Assembly (NCBI GenBank): GCA_910587475.1
Contig: CAJUMR010000013.1
Location: forward strand, 8,045-72,044
DNA: 64,000 nt
Source of the DNA: an uncultured Muribaculaceae bacterium
GTDB lineage: Bacteria; Bacteroidota; Bacteroidia; Bacteroidales; Muribaculaceae
Direction of reading: 5' to 3'
In this document: positions 1 through 8,319 of the stretch, in pieces
Layout: every line of letters starts with the position of its first letter
How positions within the stretch are numbered: position 1 is the first letter of the stretch
The notes under the pieces: generated by a model
What the model was told of the DNA's origin: nothing
Database searches by the model: none
Seen by the model: only the letters and a program-made list of their open reading frames with translations
Position numbers and translations under genes: made by a program

Positions 1-353
1 TCCGAAAAAGTCTCGAGCGCAGCTTTGTCATTGAGCTTGACGAGCAACCTCAGCAACTCGCCACCCTGCACTCTCTTGTCGTCGGAATAAGACATCAGCG
101 TACCCGGCAAGCGGCTGCGCTCTGTGTTGCGCCTGACCTTGTACTCATGATATGCGGCAATGTAAACCATCGATTCGTCTTTATACTTGTCCGGCACTTC
201 GCGAACTTCAAAAGCCGGCAGTTCCATAGAGTACACGTCGTTACGCACTCGGGCTGCAAATTCACGATAATCATCTCCTTTGGCCGCACACAGCCCCAAA
301 GAAACACTCACAGCCACGATACCCGCTGCGATAGGTCTTAACAGGCGTTTCAT
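1..353 (-). CDS. Exported protein of the DUF3857 type, 3' part missing
   Basis: The gene reads leftward from an ATG at 353 and is still open at the window edge, so only about 117 N-terminal residues are visible. The first 25 residues form a signal peptide (MKRLLRPIAAGIVAV, then a small-residue region ending near CAAKGDD). The ATG comes one base after the stop of the next upstream DUF3857/transglutaminase gene, so the two are almost certainly one transcript. The mature start resembles the beta-rich beginning of DUF3857 proteins, but the diagnostic part lies outside the window. The family call rests on that resemblance and on the neighbour. The tight spacing suggests coupled translation and a shared periplasmic or cell-surface role. 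Confidence 0.6.
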   Translation of the reverse strand, partial: MKRLLRPIAAGIVAVSVSLGLCAAKGDDYREFAARVRNDVYSMELPAFEVREVPDKYKDESMVYIAAYHEYKVRRNTERSRLPGTLMSYSDDKRVQGGELLRLLVKLNDKAALETFS

Positions 354-354
354 T

Positions 355-2166
355 TTATTTGTTTTTTAGAAATTCTATCTGACGATTGCTCGCTTCGTTC
401 CATCTGGCTATGGTCTTATTCCATTGCGGCAGCTCCGCTACAGGCACGAGCCTATCATTAATCTCCATAGTCTTGACCATTGTGACTACATCGTTGTCAA
501 ACGTATAGCGGCATGAGAAGACTGAGCCGGCACATCTTTCCTCGACATCCTCGGGAATTTCACCGACTGTATACCCTTCGGGAACTGCCATCGCGGCGGT
601 CAATCTCACCACCGACACAAACGGCAGTTGATAATCTGATCTGCGGTCGGTAAGATCTACCCTGTCGGCAAACGAATGTCCCGACACATTCATGTCGACA
701 TAAACCGCATCGCCAGTGTCAACCATTAAATTGCCGCTGTCAAACTCGGCCGACATTTCATAGACGTCGTTTTCGGTTGTCTGTTCGCAGACATTGCCTG
801 GCTGAAGCTTCACTTTGTCAGCAGGCACCATGACCCGCGCCATCAATTCGTCGCGCTTGCCCATCGGCACTCCGTCGAGAGCCATCTGGACAAAAATGCG
901 CATATCTCCGGTATAGGATCTTTTGATCTTGCCCGACAGCTCGCCATCACTTAGCGTATAGTCAACCCTCATATCATCGACTGACATCCACGCTTCGGCA
1001 GCAGGGATGTCGACAAGACGGTATCCATCGGGGAGAAACATCATGGCATCTTTGCCAGCTATCGAACTGTTGACATGATCAGGCGACACATATTCAGCAG
1101 TCGGATCAAGGAAGAGATAACCGTCGCCATCCGGCACGATGCAGATCATGTGATTGGTGGCGGCAAGAGTCGGATGCTCGGAAATTTTGAACGGTATGCT
1201 GTTTGTCCCGACCGAAGCAATGTAAGCCTCCACTCCTGACCGGTTGAGCAATGTCGCCAACAGCAACGCCATACCTTTACAATCGCCATATTGTTTGCGA
1301 AGCACTTCTGCCGGAGTGTCAGGCCGATAACCTGCCTCGCCTTCCTCAAACGCCACATAGCGCACCTTATGCTGAACGTAATCATACAGACGGGCTATGC
1401 GCTGACGCTCGGTCGCCGCACCGTCACCAATAATCTGGGCAAGCACAGATCCAACATCAGGAATGACAGTGTCGACATCGAGCATCCGACGATGATATCG
1501 ATATAGCGAATCTACGTTTTGGAAATATCCTCTGATAAGTATATACGGACTCGAAGCCATGACAGAAGGCTGCCGTGACTCGGAGCACATCGCCGGCAAA
1601 CCGGAGATTGCATAATTCACCTCGCGCACACCGTCGGGGCGCACAAAATCGTTGATTATAATTTTATCTTCGGGAAAATTCACAGCCAAAGGCTCGATAT
1701 GGCTGAACTCGGCAGGAATTTCAATTTTTACAAACTTTTCAACTATCGGGTATGACTCCTCAAGAAAAATCCTTGAAAAATAAGCCCCGTCCTTGATTGT
1801 ACGTCTGAATTCAGCTGACGCTTTCGCCCCTTTTGCCTTCAGATCGGCCTTGAAATAGCAGATACGGCTGTCGTCATGAAACACCGACGGGCTGTTGGCA
1901 TCGCGGTATTGTGCTTTTCCGCCCGAAACTTTGTCAAGCGATATGACATCATTGTAATAAATCATCGGCACAACTACGGCCGAATGTTTGGTTGCCTCGT
2001 ATTGAATTTTAGTCAATGTTTTAACGGTCAAGCCATCCTGAGAAGGCACAAGCCGATACTCTTCGATCGCACTTTTTATGACAACATTATCCCTTTCGGT
2101 CGCATGCATCGTCAATGCGCCCAAAAGTAATACGGTATTTATGATAAGGTTCGTTCTTCGTGCCAT
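355..2166 (-). CDS. DUF3857 and transglutaminase-like domain protein
   Basis: 603 residues with an N-terminal signal peptide (hydrophobic stretch, then ALTMHA), so probably periplasmic or surface-exposed. The N-terminal half is a beta-rich DUF3857 domain. A transglutaminase-like core follows at about residues 270-370, with the cysteine in YGDCKG near residue 295, a histidine in NHMICIV near 337 and an aspartate in FLDPT near 352. That is a complete Cys-His-Asp triad, so catalytic activity is plausible, though the substrate is unknown. Such proteins are common in Bacteroidetes, often as tandem paralogues, and the next gene downstream looks like one. ATG start at 2166; the upstream gene ends in a strong terminator at 2234-2275. 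Confidence 0.85.
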   Translation of the reverse strand: MARRTNLIINTVLLLGALTMHATERDNVVIKSAIEEYRLVPSQDGLTVKTLTKIQYEATKHSAVVVPMIYYNDVISLDKVSGGKAQYRDANSPSVFHDDSRICYFKADLKAKGAKASAEFRRTIKDGAYFSRIFLEESYPIVEKFVKIEIPAEFSHIEPLAVNFPEDKIIINDFVRPDGVREVNYAISGLPAMCSESRQPSVMASSPYILIRGYFQNVDSLYRYHRRMLDVDTVIPDVGSVLAQIIGDGAATERQRIARLYDYVQHKVRYVAFEEGEAGYRPDTPAEVLRKQYGDCKGMALLLATLLNRSGVEAYIASVGTNSIPFKISEHPTLAATNHMICIVPDGDGYLFLDPTAEYVSPDHVNSSIAGKDAMMFLPDGYRLVDIPAAEAWMSVDDMRVDYTLSDGELSGKIKRSYTGDMRIFVQMALDGVPMGKRDELMARVMVPADKVKLQPGNVCEQTTENDVYEMSAEFDSGNLMVDTGDAVYVDMNVSGHSFADRVDLTDRRSDYQLPFVSVVRLTAAMAVPEGYTVGEIPEDVEERCAGSVFSCRYTFDNDVVTMVKTMEINDRLVPVAELPQWNKTIARWNEASNRQIEFLKNK

Positions 2167-2233
2167 AGCGACGTGTTTTTATGATACCAGCCAAAGGTAA
2201 TACTAAAAAATATTAAAAACAACTTATTAGACT

Positions 2234-2275
2234 AAAAAAGACGGCGCGGGATCGTTTTTTTCGTCCCGCACCGTC
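2234..2275 (-). terminator. Intrinsic terminator of the FISUMP gene
   Basis: On the minus strand, 12-bp arms (2264-2275 and 2240-2251, one G-U pair) enclose a CGAAAAAAACGA loop and are followed by six T. It lies 25 bp past the stop of the gene at 2300-3643 and separates it from the DUF3857 pair. Confidence 0.9.
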
Positions 2276-2299
2276 AAATCATCAGTATTATCTAAAGTC

Positions 2300-3643
2300 T
2301 TATCTAACGATTATCTTGCGGGATTTATAGATATAAAGACCGGGAGTCAAGGTCTTCAACTGACCTTCATCAGCGCGATCGAGAACGACAACGCCCTGTA
2401 GATTATACACCGGCGCCACACCGTCGGCTTTGTCAACAGCCAGATCACTGACACCCGATGTGTCATACGATTCGTCGCGGACACAGCGCAGTGACATACC
2501 CTGCGAGCGTTTATCCTTGCTGACCTTGAATGTTCGCTTACCATTAATGATGAACATATATTGCCCGTAAAGATCGGGATATAATTCAAGATTGCTTGAA
2601 GTCTTGCCCTTTGTCCCTATCCACAAACCACTGTAAGGGTTGCCACCTTCGGGATAGTCAAGCGTACCTGACGCATAAGCTCTGGTGCCTGTCGCAGGAA
2701 ACCACTGTCCATCCTGCTCCGCGCCGTTGTTTTCTCCGTCCCATTTCATTGCTGCATAGGTCAACCAGTCATATGGAGTGTTGCCATCGGCATCACACAC
2801 CGGCACTTTATAACCTACAGGCGACGGATCGTAGATGGTTTTCTTCATAGATTCCCCACCCCAATAGTCATCGTTGGAAACGTCGACCCAGTCTCCTGTA
2901 ATATAGTCGTTGAGCACTACCTCCTGACCATATTCATCAACTTCGCCTGTGTGCAGGTAAGTCATCGCATAGAATGTATCCGGATTAGAGACCGACAGGT
3001 CAATAGTGCCGTGATAGGCAGTTTTTGACGATATCTTAGGCAATACATTATTGTCAATGTCGTAGAGTGTCGGTTCTCCATCTTTTTCATAAGTGTAGTC
3101 ATCATTCATCACCGTGAAAGATGCAGCTCCGGGAAACGGATCCTTACGCCCCCACTGATACAACAGTCCAAAATTATCAAACGATCCGCGCTCAGTCGAG
3201 ACGGCTCCGAGATTTCTATCCATAAACGTCCATGTAGTCCCCGACGCATTTGGGGCGGTAGTGTAATCATTGGACGGATCATAATCAGTTATCCACAGAT
3301 GCCAGCTCCAGAGTATCTTCCCGTCGGCATCCGTCACCGCAACAAGCGCGTTACCAGCCTTAGATGACGTCCATGCACAGATACACCCTGAAGTTTTATC
3401 GAACTCAAGACGATTGATCAGCGACTGGTCAGACTGCCATACGAGTTTAACTCCTGCGGCATCGCCGGTCAACTCTGTCGTCGAATTGCCTTTATGTGTG
3501 GCATCAAAATATGCAGTCGATCCAGGCTCGACTATGTAACAATTAGCCGTGCCTTTAGCTGAAAGGTCAATGGCATTTTCGGGAAGCTGGGCGACTGCCG
3601 CTCCGGCAGACATCAGCGCAACGAGGGATAAAAGTTTTTTCAT
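2300..3643 (-). CDS. Secreted FISUMP-domain protein
   Basis: 447 residues from the ATG at 3643. This start is preferred over longer in-frame readings because it opens directly with a signal peptide (MKKLLSLVALMSAGAAVAQ). The middle carries features typical of Fibrobacter succinogenes major paralogous domains: WTFMDRNLGA, then LLYQWGRKDPFPG, and near the end MSLRCVRDE. The C-terminus (VYNLQGVVV, then TPGLYIYKSRKIIVR) looks like the short terminal domain seen on many secreted Bacteroidales proteins and may be a sorting or anchoring signal. The function is unknown; proteins of this type are thought to be surface or secreted. It stands alone, with a promoter-like TACCTTTG upstream and a strong terminator downstream. 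Confidence 0.8.
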   Translation of the reverse strand: MKKLLSLVALMSAGAAVAQLPENAIDLSAKGTANCYIVEPGSTAYFDATHKGNSTTELTGDAAGVKLVWQSDQSLINRLEFDKTSGCICAWTSSKAGNALVAVTDADGKILWSWHLWITDYDPSNDYTTAPNASGTTWTFMDRNLGAVSTERGSFDNFGLLYQWGRKDPFPGAASFTVMNDDYTYEKDGEPTLYDIDNNVLPKISSKTAYHGTIDLSVSNPDTFYAMTYLHTGEVDEYGQEVVLNDYITGDWVDVSNDDYWGGESMKKTIYDPSPVGYKVPVCDADGNTPYDWLTYAAMKWDGENNGAEQDGQWFPATGTRAYASGTLDYPEGGNPYSGLWIGTKGKTSSNLELYPDLYGQYMFIINGKRTFKVSKDKRSQGMSLRCVRDESYDTSGVSDLAVDKADGVAPVYNLQGVVVLDRADEGQLKTLTPGLYIYKSRKIIVR

Positions 3644-3688
3644 CGGGGCAATGTTGTAATGATTAAATCTATATTTGTCAGCTTTGCG

Positions 3689-3696
3689 CAAAGGTA
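3689..3696 (-). promoter_or_regulatory. -7 promoter element of the FISUMP gene
   Basis: TACCTTTG on the minus strand matches the Bacteroidetes -7 consensus TAnnTTTG and lies 46 bp upstream of the ATG at 3643. No well-placed -33 element was found, so support is moderate. Confidence 0.5.
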
Positions 3697-3836
3697 TACA
3701 AATAAATCTGATTAATCATCAACAACAGCACAAAATTCCACCGACAACCATAAATTTTAAGACAAAAGCACACAACTTTGCGCAAACAGCATCATTTTGC
3801 GCGAAGCCACACCCTATTGGCAAAATAGATCAGTAT

Positions 3837-4382
3837 CTAAAATTTATCGCTCTCCTCAAACGTTTTGCCGGACAGATCTTTCTCTGAAAATTGCAAACAG
3901 TCTATTGCCATAGGAAATCTTATCGAGAGTGTCGGATCATCAAACCTGATACACCTCTCGGCCGACGGATCGTATCGGTTGTCAACCTTATATTGAAACA
4001 TGGCGGTTTCACTGACAACCACAAATCCGTGGGCAAAGCCTCGAGGGATGAATAACTGATGACCTGTCTCCGACGACAGTTCGACAGCTATATACCGGCC
4101 GAATGTAGGGGAATTTCTCCGTAAATCGACGGCATAATCAATCACCTTTCCTTCCGAAACTCTGACCAACTTGGCCTGCGATGCCGCTCCGGCCTGGTAA
4201 TGAAGGCCGCGGGCAACGCCATAGTGGGATTTCGATTCATTATCCTGCACAAAGTCTATATGACCGATATGACGCTCAAACTCGTCTCTGCGGAATGTTT
4301 CACAAAAATAACCTCGTGCATCACCATGACGAACAGGTTTGATCAGATAAACTCCGGTTAATTCAGTCTCTATAAACTCCAT
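3837..4382 (-). CDS. rfbC: dTDP-4-dehydrorhamnose 3,5-epimerase
   Basis: 181 residues from the ATG at 4382 (MEFIETELTGVYLIKP), the usual family start. The cupin-fold enzyme epimerises dTDP-4-keto-6-deoxyglucose at C3 and C5 in dTDP-L-rhamnose synthesis. Key residues are visible: catalytic His61 in GLHYQ, the acid Tyr131 in FQYKVD, and PRGFAHGF of the cupin barrel. RfbA, RfbB and RfbD are not adjacent, so the rest of the pathway must be elsewhere. It is divergent from the GlmU-like gene at 4484; both are in sugar-nucleotide metabolism, which fits an envelope glycan role. TAATTTTG at 4404-4411 (minus) is a candidate -7 element. Confidence 0.93.
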   Translation of the reverse strand: MEFIETELTGVYLIKPVRHGDARGYFCETFRRDEFERHIGHIDFVQDNESKSHYGVARGLHYQAGAASQAKLVRVSEGKVIDYAVDLRRNSPTFGRYIAVELSSETGHQLFIPRGFAHGFVVVSETAMFQYKVDNRYDPSAERCIRFDDPTLSIRFPMAIDCLQFSEKDLSGKTFEESDKF

Positions 4383-4443
4383 AATTCGTTTCGATATTTT
4401 GCGCAAAATTACGCATTTTTTCGGCAAAGTCATCCAAATTCAG

Positions 4444-4451
4444 TAGTTTTG
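4444..4451 (+). promoter_or_regulatory. -7 promoter element of the GlmU-like gene
   Basis: TAGTTTTG fits TAnnTTTG and sits 32 bp before the ATG at 4484. It faces the rfbC promoter candidate at 4404-4411 on the other strand. No clear -33 TTTG at the expected distance. Confidence 0.45.
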
Positions 4452-4483
4452 CACATCATATCCAAAAACCAAACGTCAACACT

Positions 4484-5638
4484 ATGGACTATATACTTGT
4501 CGACGACAACGACGTAAGAGAAAATCTGCTGCCGATGTCCTACACACGGCCCGTATCTGAAATCCGCATCGGAGCTCTCACGCTTCGCGAGAAATGGGAG
4601 CGTCTGCTTCCCGGAAACTATAGTTACCGGACCTGTGATTACCTGGCCGAACTCTACCCTTGCACATCTGATGAATGCGCAAGTGTGACCATCGCCTCCA
4701 ACATTATTGCCTCCCGGCAACTGGCCGATGCCATAGAGGCTTTGCAACCGGGAGATGTTTTGCAAGACAGCGCGGGTAACTTCATCGCGACACGAGGCTG
4801 CGGCAACAAAGCCAAGACATACGACGGCGAAGTGAAACGAGTAGAAAAGCTCACCGACATATTCATGATGAACGGACATGAACTGACCTCAGACTTCGCC
4901 ATGCTCACCGCAGGACGAAAGACTATGCCGCCCAGCAGCACAGTCACTATAGTCGGCGACCCTTCGCAACTTTTTATCGAAGAAGGAGCCTCTGTGGAGT
5001 GCTGCTTCATCAACGTCAAGAACGGACCGGTGTATATCGGCGCCGATGCAGAAGTGATGGAAGGCTCGGCCCTGCGCGGTCCTATTGCAGTCTGCGAGCA
5101 CTCGATAGTCAATATGGGTTCGAAAATCTACGGTGACACCACCATAGGGCCTTGGTCGAAAGTCGGCGGAGAACTCAACAACGTGGTGATCCACAGCTAT
5201 TCGAACAAAGCCCATGACGGCTTCCTCGGAAATGCGGTGATCGGATCGTGGTGTAATCTCGGAGCAGGCTGCGTGGCATCCAATCTCAAGAACGATTACA
5301 CCGAAATCAAACTGTGGAACTATCCCACCCACCGCTTCATGCGCACCGGTCTGCAATTCTGCGGATTAATAATGGGCGACCACTCTAAAGCCGGCATCAA
5401 CACGATGTTCAACACCGCTACCGTCGTAGGTGTCGGAGTCAACATCCACGGCACCGGCTTCCCCCGCAATTTTGTGGCATCGTTCAGCGAAGGCGGCACT
5501 GCAGGCTTCAGCGATGTGTCGATGACAAAATTCTTCGATGTCGCAAAGCGTGTGATGGCTCGCAGAGGAATAGAATTGACTGACGCTTACCGCCGCCTGT
5601 TCTATGCCATCCGAGACGCTGCCGAGAACTACAAATAA
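4484..5638 (+). CDS. GlmU-family sugar nucleotidyltransferase/acetyltransferase
   Basis: 384 residues. The N-terminal half (MDYILVDDNDVRENLLPMSY, RPVSEIRIG, LREKWE) resembles the alternative GlmU family of Bacteroidetes, in which the nucleotidyltransferase part is divergent. The C-terminal half, about residues 170-330, has hexapeptide-repeat character (VYIGADAEVMEGSALRGP, IGPWSKVGG, IGSWCNLGAG), indicating a left-handed beta-helix acyltransferase fold. It is expected to act in UDP-GlcNAc or related sugar-nucleotide formation in the cytoplasm, but the exact substrate cannot be read from sequence. It ends 9 bp before the convergent small membrane protein gene. Confidence 0.85.
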   Translation: MDYILVDDNDVRENLLPMSYTRPVSEIRIGALTLREKWERLLPGNYSYRTCDYLAELYPCTSDECASVTIASNIIASRQLADAIEALQPGDVLQDSAGNFIATRGCGNKAKTYDGEVKRVEKLTDIFMMNGHELTSDFAMLTAGRKTMPPSSTVTIVGDPSQLFIEEGASVECCFINVKNGPVYIGADAEVMEGSALRGPIAVCEHSIVNMGSKIYGDTTIGPWSKVGGELNNVVIHSYSNKAHDGFLGNAVIGSWCNLGAGCVASNLKNDYTEIKLWNYPTHRFMRTGLQFCGLIMGDHSKAGINTMFNTATVVGVGVNIHGTGFPRNFVASFSEGGTAGFSDVSMTKFFDVAKRVMARRGIELTDAYRRLFYAIRDAAENYK

Positions 5639-5647
5639 GAAGTAGTC

Positions 5648-5854
5648 TCAACTACAAGCCGACTGAGCTTCTTTATACTTGCGACTGAAACAAAAATAGA
5701 ATTTAAAACACCAGGCTGAGATGACAACCGAACTCGCAAGTTGCCACCATTCCATTTCCCCAGACCAGACTCTTATAGCTCTGTCGATTACAGCCAGCGG
5801 AGATACAATTGCCAGCGCCAGCCAAATGTTGCGCTTCATTTTTAACGATACCAT
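5648..5854 (-). CDS. Small membrane protein, unrecognised
   Basis: 68 residues from the ATG at 5854; a second ATG at 5839 is equally possible. Two hydrophobic segments are visible, NIWLALAIVSPLAVI and LASSVVISAWCFKFYFCF, separated by a short loop, with a basic tail (SRKYKEAQ). This suggests a two-pass inner-membrane protein. I do not recognise a family. It is convergent with the GlmU-like gene (9-bp gap), and no terminator separates them. The open frame could be chance, but the hydrophobic pattern and charged ends look like a real small protein. Confidence 0.5.
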   Translation of the reverse strand: MVSLKMKRNIWLALAIVSPLAVIDRAIRVWSGEMEWWQLASSVVISAWCFKFYFCFSRKYKEAQSACS

Positions 5855-5922
5855 AATTCTTTTATAATTTACATTGTTCAAGCATTAGACTCAGTCACTG
5901 AGATATTATTACATTATCGCCC

Positions 5923-5966
5923 AAAAAAATCCGCAACCGGCTTCTTTTCGAAGCGATTGCGGATTT
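5923..5966 (-). terminator. Intrinsic terminator of the GH20 gene
   Basis: Minus strand: arms AAATCCGCAA (right-hand arm 5957-5966) and TTGCGGATTT (5927-5936), then a T run at 5923-5926. It lies 21 bp past the GH20 stop codon. Confidence 0.9.
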
Positions 5967-5987
5967 GCGTTTCTATGTCGTTTCAGG

Positions 5988-8222
5988 TCAGAGACGGGCG
6001 ATAGTCACAACAGACTGTTTTCCGTTGAGGAAGTAAGTTGCACGTATCTGCTTGCAGTCGGCAGGGATCTCGATCTCGCCTGTATATAACTCAGACGATG
6101 CAGCCGGATCACTTCCGTCGAGAGTGTATCTGATTTCACCTTTACCTGCATAGGGAACATTCATCAACGCTTTGCCATCGACAACCTTTATGCCTGGCTG
6201 ACGAAGATGATAGTTGTAGCCTTCCTTCTCCCAATGGGGAATTTCACGGTCGGCGATAACCGCATTAAAACCTGCGTCGGTATATGTCGGAGTGCTGTTC
6301 CACGCACGTTCGGCCAGACCGAGCATCTTAGGCAGGAGACGCATCTCCTCGTCGGCTGCGCTGCGCACTGTCTCAGAGAAAAGCTGGCCGGAAAGTCCGA
6401 ATATCTTTTCACGGTCGCCGGGCTGAAGCACTACCAGATCTTCGGGGTAGCCGCCAAGCGCAACAAATTCGTCAACAGGAGTGCTCCATGTCAGACCACG
6501 TTCGTCGGGATGGTAGCTTGAGCTCATGTCGAGGTAGAACCGATTGACATTGCTCAGAATCAGAGGATAATTACCATCGAGAGCCTGACGTGAAGGAGCA
6601 TCGGGCGACGTGAGCGACTGAGTCCAACTGTTGACCGAGTAGGTGTTGGCCGATACAGCCTTATTATAATCATCGCTTCGTCCGCACACAACTTCCTGCC
6701 ATCCTGACACCTTCACACCTTTAGATGCAAGGTAGTCGGAAAGACGACGGTTGAACACTGCGTGCATGTCGTGGTCGTTTGCCACTCCGTTTTCCTCCTT
6801 GTACTTGATCACCGAAGGCGCACCGCCCCAAGCTCCGTGAGGCACTTCGTCACCACCGATGTGGATCGCAGGCAGCTCAACACCGGCGCGTGCATACATG
6901 TCGATCAAGCCGTCGAACACAGTCTCGAGGAACTTATAAGTCGACTCAAGTGCCGGATTCATCACATTGTCGTGGAAACCCTGGGCAGATGTGTAGGTCG
7001 AGACATCACCGTCTTCAATCAGACGGAGCGATGCGTCGCCAGTCTTACGATAACGGTTTTCCATCGCCTTGATAGCCGCACGACCATGGCCGGGAGACTC
7101 AACTTCGGGAAGCACTTTTATGCCCAAGCTGTCGGCATACTGAAGCATGGCGATGAAATCGTCCTGAGTGAAATATCCGTTGGCAGTGCCTTCAGTTGAA
7201 TCAGGATTGCCATCACCTGCATGGATCTGCACGAGGAAATCGGCATCGTCGAGTGTATAACCTCTGCGAGCTCCGACCTCGACCAGTTCGGGCAAGCCGG
7301 GGATGTCGAGTCGCCATGCGTCATCGTCGTTGAAATGGAAATGCAGATGATTGAAACCATAGCGCGCAAGCATGTCGAGTATGCGGTTCAGTTCTTCGGG
7401 AGTCTGGTAATTGCGGGAGATGTCGATCATAACACCACGGTAGCGGAAATCCGGTTCATCTTCCACCACAGCGTTAGGCACAGTCTGACCGCTGAAACCT
7501 GCGATGAGATCCTCTGCACGGCGACGGGCATTTTTCATGAACGCCTGCGCTGCTTCGACAGTCGCCACATTGTCTTTTATAGTAATTGTGTACTTTTCGC
7601 CATTAGATGGATCAGCAACTTTTTCGACGATCTTGATATCTGACACTGTAGATTCGCCATCGGTGAGAGTCACCTTTTTGAACGATGGTATTGCTTCATA
7701 GTCGCCAGGAGTCTCAGCTACCAGCGATTCATTGAAACTGTATATTTCATCGGCTTTCGGCATGCGGTCTTCATCAGCCGTCGAATACAACTCGGGGGTT
7801 GCGGTCAACGATCCGAACGAAAATTCGACAGGCGATGTCGAGCCGTCGGCATTTACCCGATGGAAACCATCGGGAGCATAGCAGATCGAACGCATCACGT
7901 CATTGACACGAATTTCAATCACCACGCTGTCACCTTGAGCTTCGCGGAAACGGGGAGAAGCTATGCAATAGTAGTTGGGGATAATTTCAATGAGTGTATC
8001 GGCAGGATTAAGCGACTTCATCACCCTCGGATACTGATTGAAGGCCAAGCGGTCGAAATCGAGATCGCCGGTGACAGTCATACGTTGTATGTAGTAATTG
8101 CCTGACTCATCGGAATAGTTACCGAGAGTTTCCCATTTAACTTGTGTGGTTTTTGGACTCGACCCACACGAAGCCATTGCCAATGCCAGTGTAAAAGCTG
8201 AAATTGCGCCTGTAAATTTCAT
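5988..8222 (-). CDS. Beta-N-acetylhexosaminidase lipoprotein, GH20
   Basis: 744 residues. The N-terminus is a lipoprotein signal with lipobox LAMASC followed by GSS, so the protein is lipid-anchored in the envelope. An N-terminal GH20b-like domain precedes the catalytic barrel, which begins near RGVMIDISRNYQTPEEL. The catalytic Asp-Glu pair lies in HIGGDEVPHG at about residue 455. A C-terminal chitobiase-type domain ends the protein (IRYTLDGSDPAASSELY). It should remove terminal beta-linked GlcNAc or GalNAc from host or bacterial glycans. No polysaccharide-utilisation SusC/D pair is adjacent, so it works as a stand-alone exo-enzyme. TACCTTTG at 8263-8270 is a likely -7 element. Confidence 0.95.
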   Translation of the reverse strand: MKFTGAISAFTLALAMASCGSSPKTTQVKWETLGNYSDESGNYYIQRMTVTGDLDFDRLAFNQYPRVMKSLNPADTLIEIIPNYYCIASPRFREAQGDSVVIEIRVNDVMRSICYAPDGFHRVNADGSTSPVEFSFGSLTATPELYSTADEDRMPKADEIYSFNESLVAETPGDYEAIPSFKKVTLTDGESTVSDIKIVEKVADPSNGEKYTITIKDNVATVEAAQAFMKNARRRAEDLIAGFSGQTVPNAVVEDEPDFRYRGVMIDISRNYQTPEELNRILDMLARYGFNHLHFHFNDDDAWRLDIPGLPELVEVGARRGYTLDDADFLVQIHAGDGNPDSTEGTANGYFTQDDFIAMLQYADSLGIKVLPEVESPGHGRAAIKAMENRYRKTGDASLRLIEDGDVSTYTSAQGFHDNVMNPALESTYKFLETVFDGLIDMYARAGVELPAIHIGGDEVPHGAWGGAPSVIKYKEENGVANDHDMHAVFNRRLSDYLASKGVKVSGWQEVVCGRSDDYNKAVSANTYSVNSWTQSLTSPDAPSRQALDGNYPLILSNVNRFYLDMSSSYHPDERGLTWSTPVDEFVALGGYPEDLVVLQPGDREKIFGLSGQLFSETVRSAADEEMRLLPKMLGLAERAWNSTPTYTDAGFNAVIADREIPHWEKEGYNYHLRQPGIKVVDGKALMNVPYAGKGEIRYTLDGSDPAASSELYTGEIEIPADCKQIRATYFLNGKQSVVTIARL

Positions 8223-8262
8223 GTAGTAATGGTTTTATGGTTTGAATAGATGATTATTACCA

Positions 8263-8270
8263 CAAAGGTA
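8263..8270 (-). promoter_or_regulatory. -7 promoter element of the GH20 gene
   Basis: TACCTTTG on the minus strand, 41 bp upstream of the ATG at 8222. It matches TAnnTTTG; the -33 element is not clear. Confidence 0.5.
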
Positions 8271-8319
8271 ACACAAAAAACGCACCTAAACCATTACAAG
8301 AACCAAAAACACGTATTTT

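Noticed and set aside
3777..3802. GCGCAAA/TTTGCGC hairpin after rfbC
   Set aside because: It could be an rfbC terminator, but no T-run follows and the arms are only 7 bp.
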